Positions 25,401 through 38,024 of a stretch of 64,000 bases of DNA are shown piece after piece. The translations under genes were made by a program, and so were the position numbers. Position 1 is the stretch's first letter, and each line of letters begins with the position of its first letter. Under the pieces are notes generated by a model that was not told the origin of the DNA, ran no database searches, and saw nothing but the letters and a program-made list of their open reading frames with translations. The stretch covers positions 248,001 to 312,000 of the forward strand of contig VXAZ01003272.1 of the NCBI GenBank assembly GCA_013399875.1. The letters run 5' to 3'. The DNA is from Gymnorhina tibicen (lineage: Eukaryota; Chordata; Aves; Passeriformes; Artamidae).

Positions 25401-28387
25401 TCCCTGCCCCATGGCCATGGAGAGGTGTTCTAGGAGAGGTGACACAGAGCCCATGGTGCTGCCTTGCCCAGCGTGAGGAGCGTTTTAAGGGCTGGGTCTG
25501 GAGGAGCAATGTTAAGAGTCAAATGAGTAAGAGGAGATTTTACACCAGTGGGAGTCTCTTACGTATCTGATTTTATTTAGAAAAAAATGCAGAGAGATTC
25601 TCTATCTTTAAATAGAGTTGCATATTTTATCTATCAAGAGAGCAAGTCTGGTGTGTCAGAATATGTAAATATGTTGGGTAGCTCTGAGGCTGGCAAAAGA
25701 GCCAATATTAAAAAAAACCAGATTTGAATCTCTGGCTGCCTCATATCCTCTGCTGCAGATGCCTGCCTCCTTAGGAAATAAAAGATATTGTTTAACACAC
25801 TCTGAGCTGTCACAGTTAAGTTCAGTACCTCCAGTGTCTAGTGCTCCTGGATGTAATTCGGATGCTGTACATTTTCCTAGTCATTACTTGGGAATGATGC
25901 TCTACAAAGCCAAGCTGAAAATCAATTGGAAAGCTGACTTCTTGCAACTTCCACAGTTTCTTTTCTGTTCTTGATAGTTGAAGTATTTTTCTGCAAGAAA
26001 ACTGCATTGACTGAATCACTGTGCTTCCCTGTTATGTCTTGCTTCCTGAGTTCATAGCTGCTCCATCTTATCAGAGTGGAGATTTCATTAGGGAACTTTT
26101 GAGGGTTTTTCTTTTAATTAAAGGAAGTATCATACTTCCTTGGTCAAACTGCAGCTGCTAATTCCCAGCTGTCATTGTGGCATTTGTTTAATTAAGAACA
26201 AAATTATCTGCATGACTGGAGAACCATGACACATGAGACAGATTTCTGAGCATTTACAGGGTGGGAGCTGTTGCTGGGGTAAATCAGCTCCGTTTCAGGT
26301 CTGTGGAAAAAGAGCACCTTCTACTGACTGGGGACAGATTGGAGAAGCAGGAGAGGGGAAAACAATCCCACCTCTTCCTTGGCTCTGAGCTGACAGCTGG
26401 GCACTGCTAACAATACTGGTACAGATGCCTTCCCACAGACCTCTTCCGGACCAAGATGTGCCCTTCACCTTGCTCCCCTTCTTCAAGACAAAATTCTGGA
26501 CGGAAGAAATCCCTACAAAACCCCAAACAAACCCCCACAGGTGGATGGGTGGGTGCTGCAGGGCTGCTGTGGGATGGGGGCAGGCAGCCTGGAGATGGCC
26601 CAGCTCTCCCCTGCTTCTGGCAGCTCCTCATGTTCATGGGATCCATTCGGGCACAGGCAGGTTGAGTTGGATGAATTGTGACACCAGGAGAGTCTGAGGT
26701 GTTCATCACAGCTGTGCTAAATGGGAAACTCCTAAGTGACCCGAGGTGATGATTTCTCATAACCTTCCCTTTTTTTTTTCTTTTTACTGGATAGACAGAA
26801 TGGAAAACTGATGGGTGCAAACCACACTTTTTATCCTGCCTCTGAGCAGACTGCTGAATCCACTTGATCATAGAGTTGATGTATGGAGTTTGCCCAGACC
26901 TTCATTCTCTGCTGTCAGAGTGTCTGGTTTGACTTGAAACCATCTCCAATAAATTCAAGGCTGTAAAACTATAATAGGACCACACAGCAACCTCCAGTTC
27001 CTTGAACTAAAACATGTTTTAGAGACTTCTGGAAGGTATTGAGCTTCAGTGTGCTTAATGATAATTATTAACCTCAGAATTACGTATGGTAAAATGAGAA
27101 ACAGAAGGAAGGAGGGAGAGACAGAGAATGCTTGCAGTGCTGAATGAGAAGAGTGATTGTTCTGGGAAGAGGCTCCTGGCACCTGCTGCCCCACTGTGTG
27201 TGGGTGTGGGGCCAGAGGGTGCAGGGACAGTGACACAGCCATGGGGCTTCTGCTGTGAGAGTGGCTTCGCTGCCCTTCACTCTCTGAGGAATCACATCCT
27301 ATGTAGAGGCACAGGAATTTAGTCATAATTCTGCTTTGTGAGAGCCAGTGGGATGAAAACAGCACAGCAGTGAGAGCTAGGGGGGCTGTCTCCTCCTCCC
27401 TTGAGGAGTTTTTAAAGCCTGGAAAGATATCAACCCCATTAAAAATCTCATAACAAAAGGTGAAAAATTCAGAGAAAATTTGACCTGTTAATAAAGGATT
27501 TACCTAAATGTTTGTGTAAATATTTATACTGCACTATACCATTAGCTTTTCCAGTTAATCTGCTTTCTGTGCTGAGGGCTCTGAGTAAAATATGTTCCCA
27601 GAGCAGTTTACAATAAAAATTAGTGCTGTATCTGGCCTATTACTCTTCTTCTATAAAAGATTAAAAAAAGATAGATGCAAAAGTCCATTTCTGAGGGGCC
27701 TTTTTTCCACCCCAACCACGGATCATTTTTCTCTCTTATGGAAAATAAAACTACTAAAAGGCAACAGAAAAGACCCGTTTCTGGGAAGTCTGCTTGGTTT
27801 GCTTGTCATTTTGCAAGGCAACTTCTATTTGCAAATGGAAAATTCTTAAGGATTTAAAATGTCACTTAGAGCATCTGCAATTGCCCTGTAGAAGAGTTTG
27901 TTCACCTGTCAGCCTTTATAAGCATATGAACATGAATTTCTTTTACTCCTGGGAAATCTTGTCCAATTCTAACACTTTTTGGTGTGGTTGGTGAGGAGGT
28001 AGCCTGAAGTGAAACGCAGGAATATATTATTGCATTTGACACTTTTCACAAACGTTGTGCTTAGAGTATTCTGAATATTGAACGTGGAGGACGGGCCCAT
28101 CAGCCCATGGATAAACCTGTTTCATGCCAGGAGTCCAGTCAGGACCAGCAGAGCAGCTTCTGGGTGAGAGGCTGCTGAGGACCAGCTCTGGGCTTCTGCC
28201 CCAGAATAATGAGATGCTGATTCATTTGCATGAGGAGAGTTGAGCACTGGCCCCTTTGCTTCTCTCGTGCTCTATGCTCAGCTTGTAAAGCAGATACCGA
28301 CAGCTCTTCTGGTGTTACGGGGCTGGGTCACAGCAGCACTGAAGATTAAACCTGCCAGGGCCCACGTAAAACCCTTTTGTTTTCCAG

Positions 28388-28526
28388 ATTCTGCTCAGTC
28401 AGTCACGATTACTGGTTGAACAGGAGTAAATATTTTTAGAAATGTTGAGACTTATAAAAATCCTGTCTCACAAAATCACCAAGGGATCACTAGGAAGACT
28501 TCCTTGTGGCCACAGAAGTATGGGAG
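28388..28526 (+). other. Candidate non-coding exon (139 bp)
   Basis: A strong acceptor ('cttttgttttccag', AG at 28386-28387) and a strong donor (GAG|GTGAGT at 28527) bound this segment. All three plus-strand frames carry at least one stop, so if spliced it is non-coding or untranslated. No other convincing plus-strand exon was found within several kb. Confidence 0.22.
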
Positions 28527-30985
28527 GTGAGTGCAGCCAAGGTGGCTGGGGTGGTAGAACACATCCACATGAGAGAGAGCACCAAGAGACCCCAAAACAA
28601 GGCATGAAGACATTTCCCCCTCCCTTGTCAGCTGGAGGGACCACCATAGCACTGTATAGACCTGCTTGAAAGCAAAAGGTCTTGCTCAGTCTGCCTGGAG
28701 CTGGAGTGTCTGGGGAGGGGGACAATCAGGGGAGGATAAAGACAAGGAATTTGTGGCCCCTCAGATTTGAAATGCTCAATTTTGAACTATCAAAATATAA
28801 GTGGTGCCTTGGCTGCATCCACAGCCCTTTGGTACCGCAGGCTCCCTTGGCATTGATTGTGCTGTTGCAGCCAAGCCTCGATTTTCCCCCCCCAGGGCCC
28901 CCAAAGACAGAAAGTGGCTTTCAATTACACCCGTCTGTACTTGAGAGGTTTGACCTGCAGACCCTAACAGCAAGAACATGTACTAAAAACAAATGCTCAG
29001 CTTGAGTCGTCACTGAAACACTGAACACTGCAGCTGCATCTGCAAAAGGCACCCTGCGTACGGTGCTGGAGGGATCTGTGTGGGGCTGGATAAACAGGTA
29101 ACTTAGCAACAAAGAGCAAATGGTGCGGGTTTGCAGGGAAATGTCAGAGCACGGGATTTGCATCAACTCTCACCTGTGTGAGGAGATCCCTCGCTCTGCC
29201 ACGGCATCCCCGTGTCCGCCCCGTGCCGGAGGCTGCCCTGAGCAGGGCTCTGACTTGGCTGGCTGCTGTTTTCCTGGGCCTATTCAGTCACTTCCACTTT
29301 TCCATGGGTCCAATAAAAAGTGATTATGTCCATTTCCTGTCAAAAGGACCCGTCATGAACAAAACCCTCCATGTCTTTATCCACCTCTTTCTCAAAGTAA
29401 TGTACAGCCCATTCAGCCAACAGCTTTGCACCATGTGTCTGCAGGAATTCTCGTAACAGATGTGCTGAGGCTTGGAAAAACTTATTTTAGATAAGCCAAA
29501 TAATCTTTTCAATTATCTTTTGCTGAAAATATTGTATTTTTGTAGGCATTCAAGAGTGTTATGGCATAAAATACCAGCCTAATTATCATTATCTTCTCTA
29601 TTATGTTTGCTGAAATATTTTTTGGAGTTGTCAAATATGCAGCTATTTTGTTATTTGGGAAGGAGGCTTTAGCAGCTGGATAGTTTATTTCTTGATTGTG
29701 TAATTTGAGCTACATATTTCATTTCAAGAAGATGTTATCTAAAAGGATAGCAGCAGCAGCTCATACTTGTTTATTAGGATTGTTCCATCACGGCGGGAAC
29801 AGCTTCCTCAGAGGGGTCCTGCAGTTCCCAGGACTGGCAGGGCAGGTGCCGGGGGGCCAGGGCAGTGTTACCCCTCCCTGGCACCCTGCTCAGCCCCCTT
29901 GGCTGGTGATGCCACAGGTGGGTCCAACATGGATCCGGGCTCTGCTTGGAGCCAAGCCCGGAATGAGGGAGCAAGGCTGTGTCCTTGCTTCACAGTGCAT
30001 GTGCACATCTCGGGCTCCCTGAGCTCCTACCCAGCTCCTGGAGCACTGAGCTCCTCATGCTGAAAAACAGGTTTTTCCCACAAATTTGGTCATGATGTGC
30101 AAGGCTGATGGAAAATCCCTCCAGCTGCTGTTGCAAAACACCATTCTCCTGAAACGAAGGGAAGTTTTACTGCACCACGGAGGCAGCAGAGGGGATGCAT
30201 TTACAATTCATTTTGGTTCCTCCAGGAAATTCTATTTGGCTCTGGCATGTCAGAGCTGTGACTGCTCTGGGGCTACTGAGACCTGTGAGAGAGGTACTGC
30301 ACGTGTGCGTTCACAGTCGAGATGGGGGGTGAAGCATTGTGCTTCGAGCACTGGTGTAGCCATTTACTTAAATTATCGCTAAACCTAATGTCACCCCATC
30401 TCCTCCACTGCCTGTTATTGAGTGCTCCAGCTGGGTAATCTCATTAGAATTTGTCTCGTTCTCACCTCCGGCAGCAGCCATGTACACAGCCTCGCAAAAG
30501 GTTATTCACACAATATTGCGTGACCTTGATGAAAGGCTAATTTGATAAGAATTCAATTTAAAATTCCATTTGTACTGACAAACCAGGATTTTATTGATGT
30601 CACAAATTTTCAGCAGTGGAAGTGACATTAGGAGCGAGGCTGCCTTGTTTGCAGGCCTGGAGGTGGACAAGGCAGAGGATTTATATCAAAGGGTCAACGT
30701 ACCTTGCAGCAGTTTAGTCTAAACGCTTCAGTAAACTGTTCTTAAGTTTTCTTTCCTTTATTATCCTATTTTTCTTTCTGGGTTACTTAAAGAGATCTTT
30801 GCAATGGAAGGGATGAAGCAGTAGCTGGCAAGGAAGGCTGTTTCCCTGTGCATTTCAAAGCTCATTTCCTACTTGCCCTTTCATCCTTCAGTCTCTACCA
30901 GGTTGAGCCAACAGACAGAATAAATAACCAGCCTGATCTGCTCTCTGAATGGGGTTCATGCTGCGAGTACAGGTGGTCCCTGCCC

Positions 30986-31775
30986 CGGCAGGACCGTGGG
31001 GTGGCTGTGGGCACACGGGGCTGAGCCGGGCACGGCAGAGCGAGGGCACCGCTGTCTGTCCTGTCCTGTGCTGTGCTGCGAGCGGATGGGCAGCCGCTTG
31101 TCCAGCCAGTGACACAGTCCCTCAGCTGCCGCCGTGCACCAGCTTGGTTTGGTGCTGAGAACCGTGTTTAATGCTTCCCGTGTGCGGTCAGCAGCCGCTC
31201 ATCCCGCCGCCCCTCCGTGTCCGTCAGGCTGCCCGCCTCCCTCAGCCCTTCTGGGCGGGAAGGCCGCGTGAGGCGTGGCGGGGGAGGCTGGGGCTGTGGT
31301 GGCCCATGGCCGGGGGCAAGGGGAGGGCTGTGCCCAGAGAGGGAAGGAGGGGCAAACTGAAAAGCAAAAAAAGCAAAAGAGAAGCAAAGAGCAGGCTGCC
31401 GGGGGCTGGGGCAGTCAGCGTGCGCAGAAGCAAAGAGCGGCTGGAGTGGCAGCAGCCCGTAAGCTGCTCCAGCCCCGGCGCGGCCCGGCAGCGTGGCAGT
31501 CTGGTGTTTGTATGAGGCGTGTCCGCGTACGGCAGGGCGGGAGGGCCTGGAAAGGCAGCTGGAAACAGCAGTGCTCCCGTGTGGGGACGCCTGGGGAGGA
31601 GGGGTGCTGGCACCTGGCAGGGGCTCCCCAGGGCTGCGCTGCCTGGCCCGGTCAGTCCCCGGGGACAGGAGTCCGCTCCTGCGGCCAGCCCGGGCCCGTG
31701 GCACCGCGCCAGGCTCTGCGCCGCAGCTCCGGGTGGCAGGAGGTGGCACAGGGCAGGACACGGGATGGGACGCCC
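30986..31775. promoter_or_regulatory. Large CpG island with G-rich core
   Basis: About 59 CpGs were counted by hand across roughly 800 bp, making this the longest CpG-rich stretch in the window. It is interrupted by a purine-rich, CpG-free segment at 31321-31400 that includes 'aaaagcaaaaaaagcaaaag' (31361-31380). A run of closely spaced G-tracts at 31304-31330 could form a G-quadruplex. Long frames are open on both strands here (207 codons plus, 219 codons minus), but this is expected where stop codons are depleted by high GC, and neither shows a recognisable domain. A promoter for an unannotated transcript, or an orphan CpG island, is the likely role. AT-rich, enhancer-like DNA follows directly from 31900. 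Confidence 0.6.
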
Positions 31776-31929
31776 AGCCCAGCAGGACAAGGCCTGTCCC
31801 CTGCTGCCATAAGGTGCACATGGGCACGCGCTGCAGTTACAGCATCTGGAGAGCCACAGCTCCGCAGCAGATCCTGTGTTAGAATTACTCTGAGTTAGTA
31901 CCTTGGAAAAATCAAATGTGCTCTGAAAG

Positions 31930-33060
31930 GAATGATATCCTCAGAAAAAAAACCCATGCAAAGTAAAAAGCTAGCCTTATCTGACTTAATTTCCTTTTGC
32001 TTTGATAGATTTTGCAATAAATTACTTATTTAATGGATAGCATGAAACATCACACAGTGATATTTCAAACATTCAGATGCCTTGATCATTTAATACTATT
32101 TTCCCTTCTTTATTATGCCATAGGCAGAATTTTAATTACAATATTTATGCAAATTATGTTTGTATAATCGTATTTGAAAGGCTGCGTGGATCAAATTTTC
32201 CAGCCAATTTATCTAAATACAAGCCTTAAACTTTCTCTTTATCACTGTCACAAACACTCTTCCTCCTAATTTGTCATTTTAGGCACTTCCTATTACACTA
32301 TCACAGAAGGCTTAGTGTCATTTGTGGCCTCCAAAAAAATAAGAACTCGGGAATCATAGTCAGAAAATCCAGGACCATGTTTGTGTACATGGGGGAGTAG
32401 AAGATCTGAGTTCTGTACACGAAATTACTTATTTTTGAACTGCTTGTTTTTCCCTTTCCCTGCTCGCTATCTGAAGTCTTGTCTCAAAAGCTCACTGCCC
32501 ATTACAATGATATCTTTCCCCTTCTAAATCTGCTCAGTGCACCATGTAAATCCTCCTGTTGGTGTTAGTGGGTGACAGTGTTGGTTAGCAAATTACTGTC
32601 TAAATGAGAAGAGCAATTAGGCAGATTTGTGAAGGACAAAATGTGTATCGATTAATGTAATGACGACACATGCAGAATAATTTTGGACTCAAAGAGAAAG
32701 TAAAGATCAAAAGGATGGGGAAAAAAAACAGGTGTCTTCCAATTAGGGCATAAATCAACAATTAGGAGCTTTCTCTGACTGCCTTTTGAAACTCCTGGCA
32801 TTAATCACTGCTGCTCTGTGCATAACGCTCCAAAGAAAGGAAGCAACCAATATTTTCACATAATTAAAGGAAATTATATATCCAATACCTTTTAATGTGA
32901 TTAACAACGATAGGATGCAACTGTTTAAGAGCAGCAGTTAAGAGGAATATTAGCTGCCATTATGGCTGAGCTAAATATTCAAGGTTATATCTACCCAGCT
33001 GTGAATTTGGAAGGTTTGCCTGGTAGGTAAGATAAAACTCTTCACTCAGATAATGAAGCA
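31930..33060. promoter_or_regulatory. AT-rich block with octamer, candidate enhancer
   Basis: About 1.1 kb of AT-rich, low-CpG, non-repetitive DNA, with stops in every frame, directly follows the large CpG island. It contains an exact POU octamer ATGCAAAT at 32147-32154 and many TAAT/ATTA homeodomain cores, including 'ttttaattacaat' just before the octamer. This texture is common in conserved developmental enhancers, but conservation cannot be judged from one sequence. Confidence 0.3.
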
Positions 33061-33396
33061 AGTAGTACCTGGGAAAGATCATAATTGGTGCTGTGAAACA
33101 GGGCCATGGTGGTATTCAGTTACCAGCTTTCCCTGGGGTGAGCAGTGAATGTGCACAAAATGTCAGTACATCACAAAGATGCCAATATATAAACCAGACA
33201 TATTATTCTGCAATAAAAAATAGATTCACTTCTAAATGCATTATGCAAAAGAGAGAGATGAATGTAGGACTGAGCTGTTCACTCGGTCACAGCCCAGTGC
33301 TCTGCCCTGGTTTCTGAAAGTGTGTGGAATCGACAGAGAAACCGGCCCGGCAAGGGTTTTTCCCGGGGCTGTTTTGGGGAGGGGCTGCTGCCCTGG

Positions 33397-33416
33397 GGTC
33401 TTAAGTATCTGAGGAA
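33397..33416 (+). repeat. Exact 20-mer shared with 38005-38024, copy 1
   Basis: 'ggtcttaagtatctgaggaa' occurs here and at 38005-38024. Flanks are only loosely similar. It may be a remnant of an old dispersed repeat; the first bases recall the 'ggtcttaag' of the CR1 tail, but the rest does not match CR1. Confidence 0.6.
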
Positions 33417-33606
33417 CTGAAAGCCACTGTCAGGGCACAGAGGGCCGGTGGGGAGAAAGGGCTGGTGGGTGGATAGACAGACCGCCTGGACTGGGTGTTC
33501 TGTGCTTGTGCTCGTCTCTCATGACCTGTGCTCCAGGCAAGGACTGGCCGTGCCCTGGCACCGCTGGGCTCTGCAGGCGGCTGCCCCGGGAGTGAGAGAG
33601 GCTCAC

Positions 33607-33654
33607 CTGTGCCCTGTGGAGCCCATCAGTGTGTGGGGGCCCTGCTGAGGGAAG
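33607..33654 (-). other. Minus-strand exon candidate inside the longest open frame
   Basis: Read on the minus strand, the acceptor 'cctgttcttctggctcag' and the donor CAG|GTGAGC bound 48 bp. It lies inside the longest open frame of the window (minus strand, 33430-34137, 235 codons). That frame has no recognisable domain, and a single frame of this length is not surprising in 64 kb of moderate to high GC. Confidence 0.13.
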
Positions 33655-36600
33655 CTGAGCCAGAAGAACAGGGCACTGTGAGTCCTTGCTCCAGCTGCCA
33701 GCAGCTCTCCCCGTGGGGAGCCAGAGCCCTCTGCTCTCTGCATCTGACCCTGTGCTAAATCCCATCACCCCTGCTATCCTTAGCGGGCAGGAGAGAAGGC
33801 ATGTCACTGGGTGAAAGCGGACTTCTGGACAGTACATTTGTATTTTCTTCTTAATTGTCTGCATGGAAAGACACATCACGGAGAGGGACAGAGCATGAGA
33901 ATTTCTGTTACTGTGGAGCGCACAACAGCACACACAAAGATGGGTTTTCATGGTGTTGATGGGTGTATGAAATGAAACAGTTACATCCTGGCACCAGCTC
34001 AGTTTTCTGGTGGCATAATTTGTTGCATGAATGTAAGGACCTGTTAAATTAACTAAGACCCAGTAGATGAAGTATAAATTAAGAACTCTTGTGTGCCCTC
34101 CTGTTGTCTCTCTCTGAGAAGGCACCAGTGATCTCACACAGCAAAGTGTTCCATTAGAGCTTGTTGTGCTTCAGTGAGACAAGAGGATGAGAGCGCTGGT
34201 AAATCCGGGCTGGAAGATAATTGTGTTCCTGCCTCCAATGCTCAGCAGTGTTATCAAAATCCTGGGTAATGAGCTGTTCCCTGAGTGACCGGTGTGGAGA
34301 GTGGTACAGCTCGGTCTTTGGTGCCCTGAAGGGCTCAGCGAGGAGGATTCTGTCAGCTTGCAGCAGCACTGGGTAAAGCCATTAACCCCAGCCCTGGCAG
34401 GTGGGCGAGCACCTCGGCCGTGAGTTAGGAACACAGGCACGGGGCCGGGGAGGAAAGAGCAGCAGAGAGCTGCTTCGTGCAGAAATGCCTGCTCATGCTG
34501 GATCCTAATGACAGCAGCCTAAATACCAGTGTCTTTAGTCATTTCCTGGTTTAATTTAGCAGAACCAGACAGCTGATGATTTTTATTTTAATTCAAGCAG
34601 AAAGCCTTCCCCCATGCCTGAATTCATGCCAGCCCAGCGGCTGGCCGCACAGATGCCGGAGTGCTGGTTTGTTTATCCGGACACAAAGCCTCCGCAGACT
34701 GGGTGTGGATGATTAGTGACTGCAAATCTTCATTCTGAAAAATCTGCTGTGTAGTTTCCTGTTGTCCCCAGCAGTCTCTGAGTCGAGGACCAGAGTGGAC
34801 AGTGCTCCTGCCCTCCAGCGCGCACTCCGATGGGCACTGATCTGAGCACTGCCCCAGCAGTGTGAGCGGGGATGTACAAACCTTCTCCCTCCCACTGATG
34901 ACAGGCATAAAGGAGGCAAACGCTGATGCTGCCAGGACAGTCCAGTGTGACTGACTGTGTGCTCTCCAGGTCCAGAGCAGGTGCAGATGTGTCCCCGAGA
35001 CAACACTGCAGTTACAGGTTGCAGCCTGCAGCAATCAGGAACAGCCCTGCAGAGACCTGCTCTGCCTGGGGACAGCCCTGCACCAGGCTGCTGTAGCTCG
35101 GGGTTCCCCAAGGGTCCCCAGGGTCACTGGGAGCCCCTTTTCCCTTCTCAGTCTAAAATACCCTGATTGTGCATCCTTCCAGGAACCACAGCAAAAGGCA
35201 GGTGGGGAAGAGCAGGGCTGCCTTAAACCTGGAGGCTTCAAGCACCCCGAGTTTTTTTCATGTATTTTAAAATACTGTGTCACCTTAATGATGTTTTGAT
35301 ATGTTCCACTAAATTACCTTTGCAAACCCTCCACTAAAATTTGGTCTAAAAAGTTGGAAATCAATTCCTGGAGAGTGAAATTTGCCTGGTCCTCTTCTTT
35401 TAAGCAGTTAAATGACTGAGTAATAGATCCATAAATGAACATCTTATTAGCCTAATCCTGAATGGAAGAATACACAAATCAGCCATTTGTTCAGTGGATA
35501 TCATTTAAGCTTGCCATCCATCTTAGTCAAAGGAGGCGCCGAGTTTAATTTATCAGTGCCTGGCCAAGAACTCCCAGAGAGGGAAGGGGGGAACAGCAGT
35601 CTCCCACTGGTGCTCTCCTGCTGTGGATTAGCATGCCTGTTGTTTAATTGCAACACACTGAAATGCAGGGGTTCCTGCAGCTGAGAGCTGTCCTGCTTCC
35701 ATGGGAGGAGCAGTGGGGTAAGCAGGAACATCCAGTTGTCAAAGGGTTGGGCTTGTGCTGTGAGGGCAGCCAGGAAAGAAGAGCAAGCCCTGTTTGAGCA
35801 GGGCAGGCCCGATGGTGAGTTCAGGTGGCAGAGGTGTGGGACAGGAGCTGCTACAGGTGCTGAGACCCAGCACTGCTTCACCACCTCCCAAGGAGCAGCT
35901 CGCCCGGACTCTGTGGTGTCCTTGACAAAGCCTGAAGCTGAAGAGACTTGTGCTCTCTTTAAAATTGACTGATTGAGACATCATTTGGATGCAAAATTTG
36001 TCATCAGTATTCATGTCCTCAGTCTCAGAGAGCTTTTATTGAGCCAGATTCGAAATGATCGGAAATCGGAGAGAGGCAGGTTTTGAGCCAAGACTTAGGA
36101 GGTCAGGCTGGACTTTGCAGAGGTCTCTGCCCGAGAGAGCCAGAGCCTGGGCACGCAGAGGATTTGTGGGTTTGTGGGTTTTTATTAAGCTGTGTGCTTA
36201 TTGAAAGAAGCAGCAGTTGTACAAAAGGGATGGGACAATCACCTTTGGTCAGTGTTGGTAACTCTGAGTAAATCAGTGTGCAGTTGTTCTCCAGAATCAG
36301 TATTTCATCAGGCATGATTTAAATATCTCTAGTTACAGTAAGCCCAGAACCATGGCACAAAGCCTCCCCTTGTCCCGTGACTACGGAGCCAGTGGCTCTG
36401 CTGTGCATGAGGGCAGAGTCTGTACTGGTGGTTCCAGACAAGATCTGTGGTATTGAAAATACCACCACTCCTTCCACTGAGGCAGGAGGAGGACAGAGAG
36501 CTCACGGCACTCACAGGCATCCCAGGTGGAAGAGACCAGCCCCTCCACCAGGCGCTGCTAGCAGGGCTCAAGTGCAAGGCACGTTCTGGACACAGTGGTT

Positions 36601-38004
36601 TCTGTCCAGGGCAGGCAGCAATTCTGTGACAGGTCCTGACCTGTCACCAGAGTATTCCTCTGCAGCCTGCAACCTCCCTGCAGCCTCCAGACCCACACAT
36701 GCCTTAGCACAAACACACTTTAAGTGTTGGAGGCTCATGACTCAAGGATTTACGCATTCCCTGAAAACAGAGCTCTGGTGTGGTTTTAAAAATACCTCTG
36801 GAGTTGGGCAGTGCTGGTTGGTTTTGTTGCCCAGTTAAAACCTGAGTGAGAGGAACCTGACAGCTGTGGTTTGAGGAAAAAAGCACCTACCCATGTGTGC
36901 AGTCTGCTGCTCCCAAACTGCTGCTCCTGAATGGTTTAAGTTGTTGAAAACAGGATAAAATCCTGCCTTGGGCTGCATGTGCTGGGATCAGAGCCGGAGC
37001 CTCAGAGTGGCTGCTGGGCTCCCGGCAAGGCCCTGCCAGCGCCGCTGGGCTTCCCTCGGTCCTCGAGTGGGTTTATCCAGATATAACTCAAATCATAATA
37101 CAGCTCCTTAATGTTGCTAACTGTGTGATTTAGGCTTTTGATCAGCAGAATAGAGTGATCCCGAACACTTTTAATGAACTATATATTTATCTGGGGAGTC
37201 GTACCACTTTCATCCTCCACACAGCTAATAACCATAGCTCAAAAGAGCCCGCTGGCTCTGCATCTCATTTTCAATTCGTGCCTTTTTAAAGGAGATAATC
37301 ATGGAAAGAAAAATGCAGGAGTTCGGGGAAATGGCTGTGCTGTGTCCATTAGTGGGAGAGGTGGGCAGGAGGTGTTGAGAACTGGCTGGATCCTCTGCAA
37401 ACCCCACGTGGGTCTCTGCAGCCTCAGAACAGGAAGGGACAGTGGAGGCGGAGCGTGGGGGCTGCAGGTGATTGTCTGTGACACTCCAGTTGTTCCTGGT
37501 CTCTGTGAGCCATGGAGGGCATCAGCAGGAAAAGGAACAGAGAACCAGGGGCAGTTCATTTCAAGGTCCAAATGCTGCCAGGAGCCACCCAAGCAGGAGG
37601 CTCCATCCTTCCCCTGCTTTCAATACCACGGTTTTCTTTTGACTTTTCCTTTCTCTATGGAATCAGGGTAGTTCTTGGCCTCCATTTGTACCAGAGACAT
37701 GACTTCACGGCAGTGCCACAGGTAGAGTGGGCTGAAATTCCTCCCTGTTCTGAGCAGCCCTATCCCAGCGATGGTGGCACAGGTGGCTGCCGGCCACTGG
37801 CCTCCTGCAGCCCCTCTAGTGTTTCAGAATGGAAGAGGAGGTCCAGAGGTGGGAGAGGCAATTGCTGCCTCAAGACCATGTCATAGAATGCTTCGGTTCT
37901 TTATGTATTAAGCTTATTTGAACAATGTGCTTCGTTCATAAATCACTGGTGACAGAAAATGTACAACAATGTGTATCACATGCTACAGAGGGTGATAAAC
38001 AGGA

Positions 38005-38024
38005 GGTCTTAAGTATCTGAGGAA
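38005..38024 (+). repeat. Exact 20-mer shared with 33397-33416, copy 2
   Basis: This is the second copy of the 20-mer at 33397. It lies in ordinary AT/GC-balanced sequence with no gene candidate nearby. Confidence 0.6.

Larger units (their letters stand above)
19600..28380. other. No supported gene
   Basis: Apart from the CpG patch at 21178 and the dispersed repeat copy at 22374, no structure was identified. The longest frame (21011-21514, plus, 167 codons) overlaps the CpG patch and is explained by its GC content. A near-perfect minus-strand donor (CAG|GTAAGT) lies at 22679-22687 without a convincing acceptor. Confidence 0.55.

Noticed and set aside
31168..31898. Overlapping 207- and 219-codon frames on opposite strands
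   Set aside because: Both lie in the CpG island where stop codons are rare; Gly/Ala/Arg/Pro-rich composition with no family signature.
33430..34137. Longest open frame in the window (minus strand, 235 codons)
   Set aside because: No recognisable domain; the latter half is low-complexity Ser/Pro/Gly-rich as expected from GC-rich DNA. One such frame in 64 kb is not surprising.
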